64,000 nucleotides of DNA, from positions 211,846 to 275,845 of the forward strand of contig JBFPJN010000003.1 of NCBI GenBank assembly GCA_040839025.1, in the 5' to 3' direction. This DNA is from Alphaproteobacteria bacterium LSUCC0719. Its GTDB lineage: Bacteria; Pseudomonadota; Alphaproteobacteria; Puniceispirillales; Puniceispirillaceae. The notes below the pieces were generated by a model. It did no database searches, was not told where the DNA came from, and saw only the letters and a program-made list of their open reading frames with translations. Positions 36,227 to 46,734 of the stretch are shown here, piece by piece; the first letter of the stretch is position 1; each line of letters opens with the position of its first letter. Position numbers and translations under genes: made by a program.

Positions 36227-37060
36227 ATGACTTCACGAATCGAAGCTGCCTTTGCCAATGCCCACGCCGAAAACCGCGGCGTTCTCGGTGTGTTTGTGTC
36301 GGCCGGCGATCCCGACGCCGAAACATCCGGTGCCATTCTCGACGCGCTGGTCGCGGCCAAGGCAGACATCATCGAGGTTGGCATGCCCTTTTCCGACCCG
36401 ATGGCAGATGGACCGGCCATTCAGGCCGCCTCGCTGCGGGCGCTGTCGGCTGGAATGACGCTTGCCGGAACGCTGGAGATGGCGCGCGGGTTCCGGGCCC
36501 GACATCCCGATACGCCGCTGGTTCTGATGGGCTATTACAACCCGATCTACATCTATGGTGTCGATGCCTTCCTTGCCGATGCTGTCGCGGCCGGGGTTGA
36601 CGGGCTGATTGTCGTCGACCTGCCGCCGGAAGAGGATGACGAGCTGTGTCTGCCAGCGCGCGAGGCGGGGCTGGATTTCATCCGCCTTGTCACCCCGACA
36701 AGCGATGCCGCGCGCCTGCCTGTCGTTCTCGGCACCGCCAGCGGCTTTGTCTATTATGTTGCCATTACCGGCATTACCGGCACGCAAAGCGCTGCTGCGG
36801 ACAGTATCTCAGCTGCCTATAGCCGGATTTCGGCCGCAACCGACCTGCCGATTGTCACCGGTTTTGGGATCCGGACACCGGACCAGGCCGGCGAGGCTGC
36901 CAGCCTGTCTGACGGCGCCATTGTCGGATCTGCCGTTGTCGACATCATCGCGGACAATCTTGACAAGGATGGCCGGGGAACGCCGGAAATCGTGTCCAAA
37001 ATTGCCGCATTTGTTGGCGATCTTGCACAAGGCGTGGCGGCTGCCGGCCGCCGGAGATGA
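36227..37060 (+). CDS. trpA: tryptophan synthase alpha chain
   Basis: The product is 277 residues from the ATG at 36227. [16 protein letters not shown] holds the catalytic Glu and Asp. Later motifs [21 protein letters not shown] and ITGITGTQ are conserved. It cleaves indole-3-glycerol phosphate and channels indole to TrpB. Confidence 0.97.
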   Translation: MTSRIEAAFANAHAENRGVLGVFVSAGDPDAETSGAILDALVAAKADIIEVGMPFSDPMADGPAIQAASLRALSAGMTLAGTLEMARGFRARHPDTPLVLMGYYNPIYIYGVDAFLADAVAAGVDGLIVVDLPPEEDDELCLPAREAGLDFIRLVTPTSDAARLPVVLGTASGFVYYVAITGITGTQSAAADSISAAYSRISAATDLPIVTGFGIRTPDQAGEAASLSDGAIVGSAVVDIIADNLDKDGRGTPEIVSKIAAFVGDLAQGVAAAGRRR

Positions 37061-37138
37061 AACATCGGCATGAGGGTCGGAGATGATCGTCATCTGCCAT
37101 ATCTGCGCGGACCATACCCGGGAAAGGGAGCCTGTTAG

Positions 37139-38008
37139 ATGAACTGGATCACCAACGCGGTGCTGCCGAAGATCAAGGCGCTTGTCACCTCCAATGACGT
37201 TCCTGACAATCTGTGGGTCAAATGCAAGGCCTGTGGCCAGATGATCTTTCACCGCGAATTCGAACAGGCAAACAATTGCTGTTCGACCTGCGGCCATCAC
37301 GCGCCATTGCCACCCGAAGCACGCTTCGCGATGATTTTTGATGATGCAGGTTTTGAAAAGGTCGAACTGGCGGCGATTGCCGACGACCCGCTGAAATTCC
37401 GCGACTCGCGCCGCTATGCGGACCGGCTGAAGGACACCCGCGCCAAGACCGGGGTCAAGGACGCGATCGCTGTCGCGCATGGCCGCATTGGGGGTCGCAA
37501 GGCCGTCATCGCCGCCTTCGATTTCCGTTTCATGGGCGGATCGATGGGACGCATGGTCGGCAATGGCATCATCGCCGCCGCCGAAACCGCGGTGGCGCAG
37601 GATGCCGCGCTGATCACGGTGCCGTCGACCGGCGGCGCGCGCATGCAGGAAGGTGTGCTGTCACTGATGCAGCTGCCACGCACGATCCTGGCCGTGGAGA
37701 AGGTTCGTGCAGCGGGTCTGCCGCATATTGTGTTGCTGGCCCACCCGACAACCGGCGGTGTCACCGCGTCCTTTGCCATGCTTGGCGACCTGCAGATCGC
37801 CGAACCCGGTGCCATTATCGGATTTGCCGGCCGGCGGGTGATCGAGGAAACCGTCCGAGAAAAGCTCCCCGAGAATTTCCAGACCGCCGAATATCTTCAG
37901 GATCACGGAATGGTCGACGCGGTGATTCCGCGCGCCGAGCAGCCATCCTATATCGGTCGCATTCTCGGCTTCCTGATGGATCAGCGCGAGGCCACAAGGG
38001 CCGCCTGA
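37139..38008 (+). CDS. accD: acetyl-CoA carboxylase carboxyltransferase subunit beta
   Basis: The product is 289 residues. An N-terminal four-Cys zinc ribbon (CKACG ... CCSTCG) precedes the crotonase-like carboxyltransferase core (MGGSMGRMVGNGI, TGGARMQEGVLSLMQ, HPTTGGVTASFA). With AccA it transfers carboxyl from biotin to acetyl-CoA. folC starts inside its stop (TGATG). The trpFBA-accD-folC order is typical of alphaproteobacteria. Confidence 0.97.
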   Translation: MNWITNAVLPKIKALVTSNDVPDNLWVKCKACGQMIFHREFEQANNCCSTCGHHAPLPPEARFAMIFDDAGFEKVELAAIADDPLKFRDSRRYADRLKDTRAKTGVKDAIAVAHGRIGGRKAVIAAFDFRFMGGSMGRMVGNGIIAAAETAVAQDAALITVPSTGGARMQEGVLSLMQLPRTILAVEKVRAAGLPHIVLLAHPTTGGVTASFAMLGDLQIAEPGAIIGFAGRRVIEETVREKLPENFQTAEYLQDHGMVDAVIPRAEQPSYIGRILGFLMDQREATRAA

Positions 38009-39339
38009 TGCCGTCATCTCCATCTCCGGACGATACACAGCGCGCCAGTGATGCGCTGACCAGGTTGACGTCACTTCATCCAAAGCTGATTGATCTGGGA
38101 CTGGACCGCACCTTTGACCTTCTTGCCAGGCTCGGCAACCCACATCACCGTCTGCCACCGGTCATCCATGTTGCCGGTACCAACGGCAAGGGATCCGTCA
38201 TCGCGCTGATGCGGGCCATGGCCGAAGCCGGCGGTTTGCGGGTTCATTGCTATGTATCGCCGCATCTGTGCCGCTTCAACGAGCGGATCCGGCTGGCAGG
38301 CAATCTGATTGGTGATGGCGAGCTTGCCAGCCTTCTCGAAGAGGTCGAGGCCGCCAATGGCGACATGCCGGTCACATTCTTCGAGGTGACGACTGCCGCC
38401 GCCTTTCTGGCGTTTTCGCGCGTCGAGGCTGATCTTCTGCTTCTCGAAACCGGCCTTGGCGGCATGCTGGATTCGACAAATGTGCTGTCAACGCCAGCGG
38501 CCACGATCATCACACCGGTGGCGCGCGATCATGAACATTTCCTTGGCAGCGATCTGGCCGGTATTGCCAGCCAGAAAGCCGGCATCATGCGCGGGTCCGT
38601 TCCCTGTTTCAGCGCCGCCCAGCAGCCGCAGGTGATGGCGGCCCTTGATACATACGCCTCCCACCTCGGCACCGAAGTGACGGCGCTTGGACGCGACATC
38701 GGCTGGACGCCGAACCGGGATGGCGGCATTGATATCGATATGCACAGCGCCGCGGGCACACGGCGCATCCGGCTTCCGGCCCCGTCGCTTCACGGTCCCC
38801 ACCAGCAGGCAAATATGGCGCTTGCCGTTGCGGCACTTGTTTGTGTCCTGCCGGACCTTGCCGATGACGATCTTGCCGCCGGTGTCCAGAGCGCCATCTG
38901 GCCGGGACGGCTGCAGAGGCTTTCCAGCGGACCCTTGAGCCGGCTTGTCGAGCGCCCGGTCTGGATCGATGGCGCACACAACGCGCATGGGGCGGACGCG
39001 CTGGCCGCCGCGCTGCCGGGAATCGATGCGCGAAAATGGCATTTCATCTGCGGCGCTCTCGACACCCGGCCAGCCGATGAATTCCTGCACCGCATCGCGC
39101 CTCTTGCGGCATCGCTTCAGTGCGTTGCGATTCCGGATCAGCCCGCCAGCCTGTCCGCCGCTGATCTGGCGCGGGCCGCACAACACAGCTTTCCAGCAGC
39201 ACAGAGTGCCAGGTCGGTTGCCGACGCACTGAAACAGCTGGCAGACGGCCCCGCGGATTCAGGGCTGCCTGTCATGATCTGTGGGTCGTTATATCTGGCA
39301 GGTCATGTGCTGGCGCAGAATGCCAGCCTTCCCGACTGA
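38008..39339 (+). CDS. folC: folylpolyglutamate synthase/dihydrofolate synthase
   Basis: The product is 443 residues. The Mur-ligase-like ATP motif IHVAGTNGKGSVIALM (about 53-68), the family motif YVSPHLCRFNERI and the C-terminal DGAHNAHGADAL define FolC. It adds glutamates to folates and may also make dihydrofolate. It overlaps accD by one base. It is convergent with trxA 19 bp away, and no terminator is seen between them. Confidence 0.95.
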   Translation: MPSSPSPDDTQRASDALTRLTSLHPKLIDLGLDRTFDLLARLGNPHHRLPPVIHVAGTNGKGSVIALMRAMAEAGGLRVHCYVSPHLCRFNERIRLAGNLIGDGELASLLEEVEAANGDMPVTFFEVTTAAAFLAFSRVEADLLLLETGLGGMLDSTNVLSTPAATIITPVARDHEHFLGSDLAGIASQKAGIMRGSVPCFSAAQQPQVMAALDTYASHLGTEVTALGRDIGWTPNRDGGIDIDMHSAAGTRRIRLPAPSLHGPHQQANMALAVAALVCVLPDLADDDLAAGVQSAIWPGRLQRLSSGPLSRLVERPVWIDGAHNAHGADALAAALPGIDARKWHFICGALDTRPADEFLHRIAPLAASLQCVAIPDQPASLSAADLARAAQHSFPAAQSARSVADALKQLADGPADSGLPVMICGSLYLAGHVLAQNASLPD

Positions 39340-39358
39340 CATCGGGCCATGCGGATGA

Positions 39359-39682
39359 TCAGGCGATGGTGCCGGTGATCCATGCCTCAAGCTGGGATTT
39401 CGGCACAGCGCCGATTTTCTCGGCAACGACCTCGCCATTCTTGAAGATCAGCAATGTGGGGATGCCACGCACATTATATTGCTGCGGCGTCAGCGGATTT
39501 TCGTCGATGTTCAGCTTGACGATGGAAATCGCCTCGCCATGGGCATCGCTCAATTCTTCCAGCGCCGGCCCGATCGCCTTGCAGGGGCCGCACCATTCCG
39601 CCCAGAAATCAACAAGAACAGGCCGGTCGGCCTGCAGGACGTCGACAGAAAAATCGCTGTCAGTTGTCTTTATTGTCGCCAT
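39359..39682 (-). CDS. trxA: thioredoxin
   Basis: The product is 107 residues with the active site WCGPC (Cys31, Cys34) and the cis-Pro motif GIPTLLIFKNG. It is a general cytoplasmic disulfide reductase. A strong AGGGGG site precedes the ATG. It follows the add gene on the same strand with a 75-bp gap, the common alphaproteobacterial neighbour of addA. Confidence 0.96.
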   Translation of the reverse strand: MATIKTTDSDFSVDVLQADRPVLVDFWAEWCGPCKAIGPALEELSDAHGEAISIVKLNIDENPLTPQQYNVRGIPTLLIFKNGEVVAEKIGAVPKSQLEAWITGTIA

Positions 39683-39757
39683 CGTCTGATGCCCCCTTGA
39701 AAGTCGAAATCGCAGGTTGTGCCCACATGTTCAAAGTAGGAGCGGGACTCCCACCCG

Positions 39758-42700
39758 TCAAGGCGTGGCAGCGTCTCCAAGCGCGGCAAGTGCGGCGTCG
39801 CGCGCACCCGGCGCAATCACCTCTACCGCTGCCGCCTCGGTCCAGATGATCCAGGTTTCGATATCACGCTGTGGATAGATCTGCGCCAGAAGGGCTGCGT
39901 AAAGCGCCATCTGCCGAACATAGGAATCCGGCGTTGCCGCAGGCCGGGGCCCGGTCTTGAAATCACCGATCAACACCCGCTCGGCATCCACATGGAGGCG
40001 GTCGATCTGGCCGGCAACGCCAAACCCCGCAACAACACCGCTGACGGAAATCTCGGCCAGGGCATCCGGCCCGAACAGAGCCGCCAGTTCGGGCAGCGCC
40101 AGCACCCGCCGCACCTCGCCCGACAATGCCAGCGCGGTGTCTGTCGGCACGTCCCTCTGGGCGGCGATCATCGCATCGATAACGGAGTCGTGTCGGTCAG
40201 CCGCAATCTGCGGCAGTATCTCGAACATCCGATGTGCCAGCCGTCCCCGTGCCAACGCCGTGGTGGCGGTCGAGAACCTTGTTCCCGGAGCGTTTGTCGC
40301 CGCGGCAGCACCATCCGCCGCCGACGGCCGCAACGGGCGTGGCGGCCTTGGCTCGTCCGGTGCGATGTGAAACAGCCATTCAGGAATGTCCCGGCGTTCC
40401 TCCCGGCGTGGCGGCGTTGGCAGTCCGGGAGATACGGGATCAATGGTGCCCGCCGTTTCCACACGCAACCCGCCACCCTCGATCTCGACGACGCCCGGCA
40501 TGGATCCGATCTGTGTCAGCAGATGTTCATAATAGCTTCCCTCGAGCCGGCGGCGGCGCGGTGCCTGCCAGCCGCCGATGATGATTCCGTCACGGGCACG
40601 GGTCAACGCCACATAGAGCAGCCTGTTTTCCTCCTCTCTGCCACGCTCGCGCGCACCATCGCGGGCAGCCGCAACAAATTCCGGACGTGCCGCGCCCGGC
40701 GCCCAATAGACAAATCCGCTCTGCGGATCGCGGACCAGTTGGTCGGCAACACCACCGGGCTCCAGCATGTCGGGCAGGATTACCACCGGTGCCTCAAGCC
40801 CCTTGGCACCATGAATTGTCATCACCCGCACTTCATTGACAGCCGCGCCATCCATGTCGCGACGCACTTCGCCGCCACTGCCGCGCAGCTCGGCAAGAAA
40901 CGATGTCAGCGACACCCCGCCCCCGGCACCAAAGCTTTGTGCCAGACCAAGGAAGTGATCCAGCGTCTCGTCAACCGCCGCGCCAAGCCGACGCCGGAAA
41001 TCCTGCCGTGTTTCGGTCAGAACCGCGCTGTAGAAAGCGAACACCGACAATTTGTCGGCAAGGTTCCGGAAATGCTGCAGGCGGTCCGCCACCTGCCCCA
41101 ATGCGGTGGCGGCACCGGCATGTGCCATCAGCCGGCTGTGCAGGCTGCGTTGTCCCCGATCATAGGCAAGCTGGAAGAGCGATTCCTCATCCACGCCAAA
41201 CAGCGGCGATTTAAGCACCGCCGCCAGTTGCAGATCATCTTCGGGAAGCAGCATCACGTCACCAAGCGCCAGCAGATCCTTGATTTCGATCTGGTCCTCC
41301 AGCTTCATGCGATCGGCACCGGCAACCGGAATGCCGGCCTGCTGAAGCGCCGCCAGGACAAGCCTGTGATAGCGCCCCCGCTTGCGAAGCAGAATCATGA
41401 TGTCACCGGCGCGCATCGCCCTGCCCGACGGCAACAGCCTTGTGCCGATCCAGCCGGCAAGCTGTTCGGCAAGCCGTGTCGCCGACAGCGCCGCCGAGTC
41501 ACGAGGCTGGCTGATGTCGGGCGGGGCAAATGACGGTGCCAGCGGTGCCTCGCTGTCATCGCTGATGACAGGCCAGATTTCCACAAACCCGCCAGCATCC
41601 GCACGGGCCGAGCGATGCGCCTGGAACCCCGGCATGCGCGGGTCGGTGATACCGGCAAGGTCGGGGACGGCGAGGTTCACAAGATCGAGAACCGGGCGTG
41701 CTGACCGGAAGGACACATCAAGCCCAACCTCGCGCAGTGGCGCATGGTGCGCGGCGGCGCGGTCCCGGAGGTCAAGCCGGTTTTGGCCCATGACCGTTGG
41801 GTCAGCCCCCTGAAAGGAATAGATCGACTGTTTGAAGTCACCAACCACAAACAGGGTTCTTGGCCTGTCGTCACCTGCCGCTGTTTCAAAAAATTCATCG
41901 CTCAGTCTTCGCAGAAGCTGCCATTGTGCCGGGCTGGTATCCTGCGCCTCGTCAAGAAGCATGTGGCGAATGCCATTATCAAGCTTCCACGCCACCCATT
42001 GTGCCGCCTCGCCATCGGCCAGCATGTTGTTGGTCAGTGTGATCAGATCATCATAGTCAAGCAGCCCGCGCCGGGCCTTCAATCCCGCATATTCGGCCTG
42101 AAAGGCGATGCCAACCTGATACAGCGCGGTTGTCAGCTGCCAGCATCGCAATCCGGCCCGCGCCGCCAATACCGGTGCCAGTGCCTGCTGGGTTGCCTGC
42201 TGAACCGCCATGATTGCGGGAAAGGCCTCTCTGATGGCGGCGTTTGACAGGCTGCGATCAGCCATCGGGCGTCCCGATGTGAACAGCGCCTCGATCAGCC
42301 TGTCGATATGCCGGCCACGTGATGAGGCGGTCTCGCCAAGCCATGCGGTGATGCGGGAGCCCCGTTTGATGTGCCTGTCGACGCCGCTTGCCTCAAGCGC
42401 GATGGCGGTGGCGCGCAGCCCCTCCTCGTCGAGGCCGCCGACCACCGTTGTGATCATCTGATCAAGGTCAAGGTCGGTGTCGATGCCGCAATCCTCGATG
42501 AAATGCCGCTCCAGCTGCTGCAGCAACAGGGGCTCGCCAATCCGATCTTCCTTGTCCAGCAATTCCTTCAACACTGTCTCGGCATTGCCTTCACTGGTCT
42601 GTTCCGCAAGCAGGGCAATGTGCCGCGCAAGGTCGGCGTCGCTGCCCATCAGCAGATTGTCGCGCGCGCGCGACTTCAGGCGCGCCTGCTCGAATTCATC

Positions 42701-45700
42701 CGCCAGTTCGGCCTGCGGCATGATCCCGGCTTCGATGGGAAAGCGGCGCAACACCGACTGGCAGAAGGAATGCACTGTCTCGACCCGCGGCCCGTCATCA
42801 TTATCAAGGGTTTCGGCAAACAGGCTCCGCGCCCGGGCCAGCATCTGTTGCGTGGGCGTCACAATTCCCATGCCGGCAAGGTCTTCACGAAGCGCCGCCC
42901 CCGATGCTATGGCCCATTTCGCCAGCTGTGCCGAAATCCTGTTTCGCATTTCGGCGGCCGCCGCGCGTGTATAGGTGACGCACAGGATGCTGTCCGGCGC
43001 GGCACCGTTCAGCATCAGCCGCAGCACGCGATCTGTCAGAAGCTTGGTCTTGCCTGTTCCCGCGTTGGCCGACACAAGCGCCGAACTTTCAGGGTCGGAT
43101 GCCGCCGCCTGCCTTGCCGATGCCTCGCTGGCCACAGCCGGATCAAAGCCGGGCTTTGGCGGCGGGCCGTCATCGAACAGTGACGGCGAGCCAGCCGGCA
43201 CCGACCCCGCTTCGCCGATCCGCCATTCATCAACCCGCGCCAGATGGTCATAAAGTGGAAATGCCGCGCCAAGCTGCGGATCGGGGCGGCTGGCATAGGG
43301 CATTGCCGGATCGTCAAATCGCGCGGCAAGACCGGCAAGACTGTCACGCGCCGCCGCCGCATCGAAATCAGGCGGTCGCACCGGGTTTCGCGACCCCGGC
43401 TCATCACGCTTGCCTGTCAGCCGCCAATATTCCATTTCCAGAACCTCTGCCGCCGTGATTCCGGCAAACCCGCCATGGGCGGCTATCACAGCCTCTATGA
43501 CCAGCTGCGTTCGCCGTCCCATAGCCACCTCGCTGGCGGTCGGGGCACGACCCGTCTTGTAATCGAGAACGGCCAGACCACCATCGGCAAACCGGTCGAT
43601 GCGGTCGGCGCGGGCGGTGAAGGTGACCGCTCCGTCGGGCGCATCCAGCTCTATGCTTCCCCGAACCTCTGCATGGCTGTCCGCAAGGCCGGACCGGCGA
43701 CGCGACTCTGTCTCGACAAACCAGGCTGCCATTGTCTGAAAGGCCGGCCACCAGAAATGCCGCACGGTCGGAATCTGCCAGTAGGGGTCGAATTTGCGCC
43801 GCGCGATGGCACCAAGTTCCTGCAGCGCATTTTCCGGCAGCGCGCCGCGCGGAAAGGCGGCAAGAAAGGCGGCCAATGTGTCGTGAACAAGATTGCCGCG
43901 AAGCGCCGCATCAATCGGCCTGTCAATATCGTCAAGCTGTCGCAGGCCAAGAACCCGCTTGGCATACAGGCTATAGGGATCGGCAATCCAGTCATCGATC
44001 TCGGTCGCCGAGAACCGTCTGGGGCGCGCGCTGACAGGCGGCGTCGGCCGGGGGCGCGGACAGGGCGTCATCGGCGGCACAGGGGTCAGCGCCACCAGCT
44101 GGTCGCGCCAGCGCTGGCCATCATCGACCGCCTGATCAATCCGCAGAGCGCCAAGCACCGCACCAAGCCGTTGCAACCAGCGGCTTGGCGTTGTTACCGC
44201 ATCACCGTCACGAAGCGACCGGGTGATGATGACTTCCGGCGTTGTGGTGGCCATCCATACATCATGCGCGCTCAGCCCGGTCCGCCAGTTATGCGGCTGC
44301 AACCCGGCAGCCTGCCGCATTTCGGCGTTCATCCACGGGTCGATTTCGGGGCGCGGCGGCCAGTTTCCCTCGTTGAAGCCACCGAGGATCACCCTGTCGG
44401 CGCTCTGCATCCGTGCCTCGACAGGGCCAAGAATGGCAAGACGGGGATGTGTCTGCCAGCGCCGCCGTACCGTCTTTGAGGCCATCAGCTGGGCCAGGAT
44501 TTGCGGGAAGGATGCCGGGTCGGCGGCATAGACAGCGCCATGTTCGGCCACCGCGGCAAGAAGCTTTGCCGCGGCATCGCCATCCTCATCCTTCCAGATA
44601 TGCAGCGCGCCATCGGCAAGATCGATACTGCCATCATCCTCGCAGCGGCGCGCCGCCAGCGCCTCGGCAGCAGCGCCAAGACCGCGCGCCAGTGATGCAA
44701 GGTCTGGCGACGGCGCCGTCCAGGCATCAATGAGGGGCGTCAGCGGGGCCGCGATATGTGCATCGAAAAAGCCGCTTAATTCATCATTGTCGGCGATGCG
44801 CTCGCGGATCCCGGCAAGGCCTTCCGCCGGTCGGTATCCCCGCAGCGCCGCCAGTTCAAGTTCGCGAAGACGTGACCTGAATGCGGCAGGTGTCATCCCG
44901 CCAGCCACAAGCGGGTGCTTTAGAAAGGCCAGTGTTGGCACAGGCGCAAATGACTCGGCAACCATCGTCACCATAGTTTGCAGAAAGCCGCCGACGGGGC
45001 AGCCCGCCAATGGCCGACCGGCGGAATCATCGACCTCGATCCGCCAGCGTTGCAGCGCCGCGATGACTGCCTCGGCAAGCTGTCTGTCAGGCGTGACAAG
45101 GGCCGCGGTCCGGCCCGGCGTCTCCAGCACCTCGCGCATGGCAATGGCAATCAGACCTGCCTCCTCGGCCCTGGTGCCGCATTCCACAATCGACAGCCCG
45201 TCAAGCGCGTCACGGCCAAGGTCGGGTTTGGTCGTTCCCAACAGACGCCAGTCGGCGCTGAGAGCCGCCGGTTTGAAGGCCTCGCGCATCAGCTCGCGTC
45301 GCATGGCACCAGCCTCGACGAGACCACCGGCAGCCTGCCACAGGACGACATCACCCGGCACCGCATCAAGAGCGCCAAGCAGCACCGACAGCTGATGCTG
45401 GGGATGACCGGCATCCTGTTCAATCTGCTGCCAGTGATCAGCCGCGCCATGATCAAGGCCCGGCAGCACCACATGTCCGTTCGGCAGCGCCGCAACGGCG
45501 GCAATCAGCTCGCGTGTTGCCGCAAAAGTGCCGGTCGAGCCCGCCACGACCACGAGATCCCGTGGCGGCGCCCGACGCCAGGCCTCGCAGCGAAGCCTGA
45601 TCAGCCTGTTACGCCTGTCAGCCGGGTCAAGCACGCTCTGTTCTGCGAGAATGGCCGGCCAGCGGTCGATCAGGATGGTCAGCAGCTTCAGAATATCCTG

Positions 45701-46186
45701 CCAGTGGCGTGAAAACCGGTCGGGAAGCAGCCCGGCAAGCTCATCGGGCGTCGAATCGGCATTGCACAGCGCATCAAGAAGCCGCGCCAGCGAATCCGCC
45801 AGCTGCATCGTCTGCGGGGCGGTCGGGGTCACACCGCCCATCGCGAACCCCTGCAGAAGCCGCGCCAGCCACAATTGCCGGCACAGGCTGTCCATCGCAG
45901 GAGGCAGCGCCGCGCCGTCGGCCGCGAATTCAAGGATTTCGGGCGCATCCTCCTCGACATCGCCAATCGGCTCAATGCGTGGCAGCAGCGTGGCGTCATC
46001 ACCCTTTATTTCAAGAAAGGCCGCACGAAGCGACAGGGCGGCGCGCCGGGACGGCACCAGAACCGTGGCCCGGGCCAGCTGTTCGCTTGTCTCGGCAAGA
46101 TCGATGATGCCGGCAGCCAGCGTCGTGGCAAAGGGAACACCGGCAGGAATGACATGAAGGGTGCGCGCAGGGGACGGGTCGGTCAT
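39758..46186 (-). CDS. addBA: fused AddB-AddA double-strand-break repair helicase-nuclease
   Basis: One uninterrupted frame of 2142 residues (ATG at 46186; a TTG at 46216 is an alternative). The first ~985 residues are alphaproteobacterial AddB: a helicase-like region with a degenerate nucleotide site, then a RecB-family nuclease with LDYKTG near 872. A linker of about 45 Pro/Ala/Gly-rich residues leads into AddA. Its Walker A SANAGTGKTKLL is near 1038, UvrD-like helicase motifs follow (LLDEAQDTSPAQW, VGDFKQSIYSFQGA), and a second nuclease ends it (GQIDRLHVDAERVLIGDFKTG-type motif near 2060). In relatives AddA and AddB are separate proteins. tsaE precedes it and trxA follows, as expected for the addBA locus. 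Confidence 0.93.
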   Translation of the reverse strand: MTDPSPARTLHVIPAGVPFATTLAAGIIDLAETSEQLARATVLVPSRRAALSLRAAFLEIKGDDATLLPRIEPIGDVEEDAPEILEFAADGAALPPAMDSLCRQLWLARLLQGFAMGGVTPTAPQTMQLADSLARLLDALCNADSTPDELAGLLPDRFSRHWQDILKLLTILIDRWPAILAEQSVLDPADRRNRLIRLRCEAWRRAPPRDLVVVAGSTGTFAATRELIAAVAALPNGHVVLPGLDHGAADHWQQIEQDAGHPQHQLSVLLGALDAVPGDVVLWQAAGGLVEAGAMRRELMREAFKPAALSADWRLLGTTKPDLGRDALDGLSIVECGTRAEEAGLIAIAMREVLETPGRTAALVTPDRQLAEAVIAALQRWRIEVDDSAGRPLAGCPVGGFLQTMVTMVAESFAPVPTLAFLKHPLVAGGMTPAAFRSRLRELELAALRGYRPAEGLAGIRERIADNDELSGFFDAHIAAPLTPLIDAWTAPSPDLASLARGLGAAAEALAARRCEDDGSIDLADGALHIWKDEDGDAAAKLLAAVAEHGAVYAADPASFPQILAQLMASKTVRRRWQTHPRLAILGPVEARMQSADRVILGGFNEGNWPPRPEIDPWMNAEMRQAAGLQPHNWRTGLSAHDVWMATTTPEVIITRSLRDGDAVTTPSRWLQRLGAVLGALRIDQAVDDGQRWRDQLVALTPVPPMTPCPRPRPTPPVSARPRRFSATEIDDWIADPYSLYAKRVLGLRQLDDIDRPIDAALRGNLVHDTLAAFLAAFPRGALPENALQELGAIARRKFDPYWQIPTVRHFWWPAFQTMAAWFVETESRRRSGLADSHAEVRGSIELDAPDGAVTFTARADRIDRFADGGLAVLDYKTGRAPTASEVAMGRRTQLVIEAVIAAHGGFAGITAAEVLEMEYWRLTGKRDEPGSRNPVRPPDFDAAAARDSLAGLAARFDDPAMPYASRPDPQLGAAFPLYDHLARVDEWRIGEAGSVPAGSPSLFDDGPPPKPGFDPAVASEASARQAAASDPESSALVSANAGTGKTKLLTDRVLRLMLNGAAPDSILCVTYTRAAAAEMRNRISAQLAKWAIASGAALREDLAGMGIVTPTQQMLARARSLFAETLDNDDGPRVETVHSFCQSVLRRFPIEAGIMPQAELADEFEQARLKSRARDNLLMGSDADLARHIALLAEQTSEGNAETVLKELLDKEDRIGEPLLLQQLERHFIEDCGIDTDLDLDQMITTVVGGLDEEGLRATAIALEASGVDRHIKRGSRITAWLGETASSRGRHIDRLIEALFTSGRPMADRSLSNAAIREAFPAIMAVQQATQQALAPVLAARAGLRCWQLTTALYQVGIAFQAEYAGLKARRGLLDYDDLITLTNNMLADGEAAQWVAWKLDNGIRHMLLDEAQDTSPAQWQLLRRLSDEFFETAAGDDRPRTLFVVGDFKQSIYSFQGADPTVMGQNRLDLRDRAAAHHAPLREVGLDVSFRSARPVLDLVNLAVPDLAGITDPRMPGFQAHRSARADAGGFVEIWPVISDDSEAPLAPSFAPPDISQPRDSAALSATRLAEQLAGWIGTRLLPSGRAMRAGDIMILLRKRGRYHRLVLAALQQAGIPVAGADRMKLEDQIEIKDLLALGDVMLLPEDDLQLAAVLKSPLFGVDEESLFQLAYDRGQRSLHSRLMAHAGAATALGQVADRLQHFRNLADKLSVFAFYSAVLTETRQDFRRRLGAAVDETLDHFLGLAQSFGAGGGVSLTSFLAELRGSGGEVRRDMDGAAVNEVRVMTIHGAKGLEAPVVILPDMLEPGGVADQLVRDPQSGFVYWAPGAARPEFVAAARDGARERGREEENRLLYVALTRARDGIIIGGWQAPRRRRLEGSYYEHLLTQIGSMPGVVEIEGGGLRVETAGTIDPVSPGLPTPPRREERRDIPEWLFHIAPDEPRPPRPLRPSAADGAAAATNAPGTRFSTATTALARGRLAHRMFEILPQIAADRHDSVIDAMIAAQRDVPTDTALALSGEVRRVLALPELAALFGPDALAEISVSGVVAGFGVAGQIDRLHVDAERVLIGDFKTGPRPAATPDSYVRQMALYAALLAQIYPQRDIETWIIWTEAAAVEVIAPGARDAALAALGDAATP

Positions 46187-46243
46187 CCCGCAATCATACA
46201 GGCAACCGTCCTTCAAGACGAGTGTCAGAGGATCAAAATCCCG

Positions 46244-46732
46244 TCAGCTGTCTTTCTTGATCGCAGCCTCGACAGCTGTCAGAACCGGCTGCCACCTCAC
46301 CCCCCCGTCAAACGAGATGATCCGGGATTCCGGCATATCCGGAACCGGCTGCATGGATACAGTCAACGCGGTGCGCGGCAGATAGGGGCCAAGGCGCTGC
46401 GCCCATTCAACGAGGCAGATCGAGTCGATAAACGCATCCTCAATACCGAGTTCCAGCGCATCCTCGGGTGTGTCCAGCCGGTAAAGGTCAAAATGCAACA
46501 GCGCCGGACCGTCAGCCGGCTCATAGGTCTGCACAAGGGTAAAGGTGGGGCTTGGTATGTCATCCTCATGCGGGCAGACATGGCGGATGATTGCCCGTGC
46601 AAGCACAGATTTGCCCGCGCCAAGCGGTCCTTCCAGTGCCACCACATCGCCTGCCCCGAGACTGGCCGCAATGAAATGGCCCAGTCGCTCGGTTGCGGCT
46701 GGGCCATCGATCTTCAGGTCAAGCCGGGCCAT
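46244..46732 (-). CDS. tsaE: tRNA t6A threonylcarbamoyl transferase component TsaE
   Basis: The product is 162 residues. Walker A GPLGAGKSVLARAII (from residue 35), PSPTFTLVQTYE and LLHFDLYRL are family motifs, and LVEWAQRLGPYLP follows. TsaE is the ATPase that drives turnover of the TsaB-TsaD complex. Its ATG is 2 bp after the ahcY stop, so it is coupled to ahcY. Confidence 0.94.
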   Translation of the reverse strand: MARLDLKIDGPAATERLGHFIAASLGAGDVVALEGPLGAGKSVLARAIIRHVCPHEDDIPSPTFTLVQTYEPADGPALLHFDLYRLDTPEDALELGIEDAFIDSICLVEWAQRLGPYLPRTALTVSMQPVPDMPESRIISFDGGVRWQPVLTAVEAAIKKDS

Positions 46733-46734
46733 GG

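Noticed and set aside
39992..44479. Long plus-strand frames opposite addBA
   Set aside because: GC-rich third-position shadows: Arg/Pro/His/Gln-rich, no domains, no ribosome binding sites, and they lie fully antisense to a well-supported gene.
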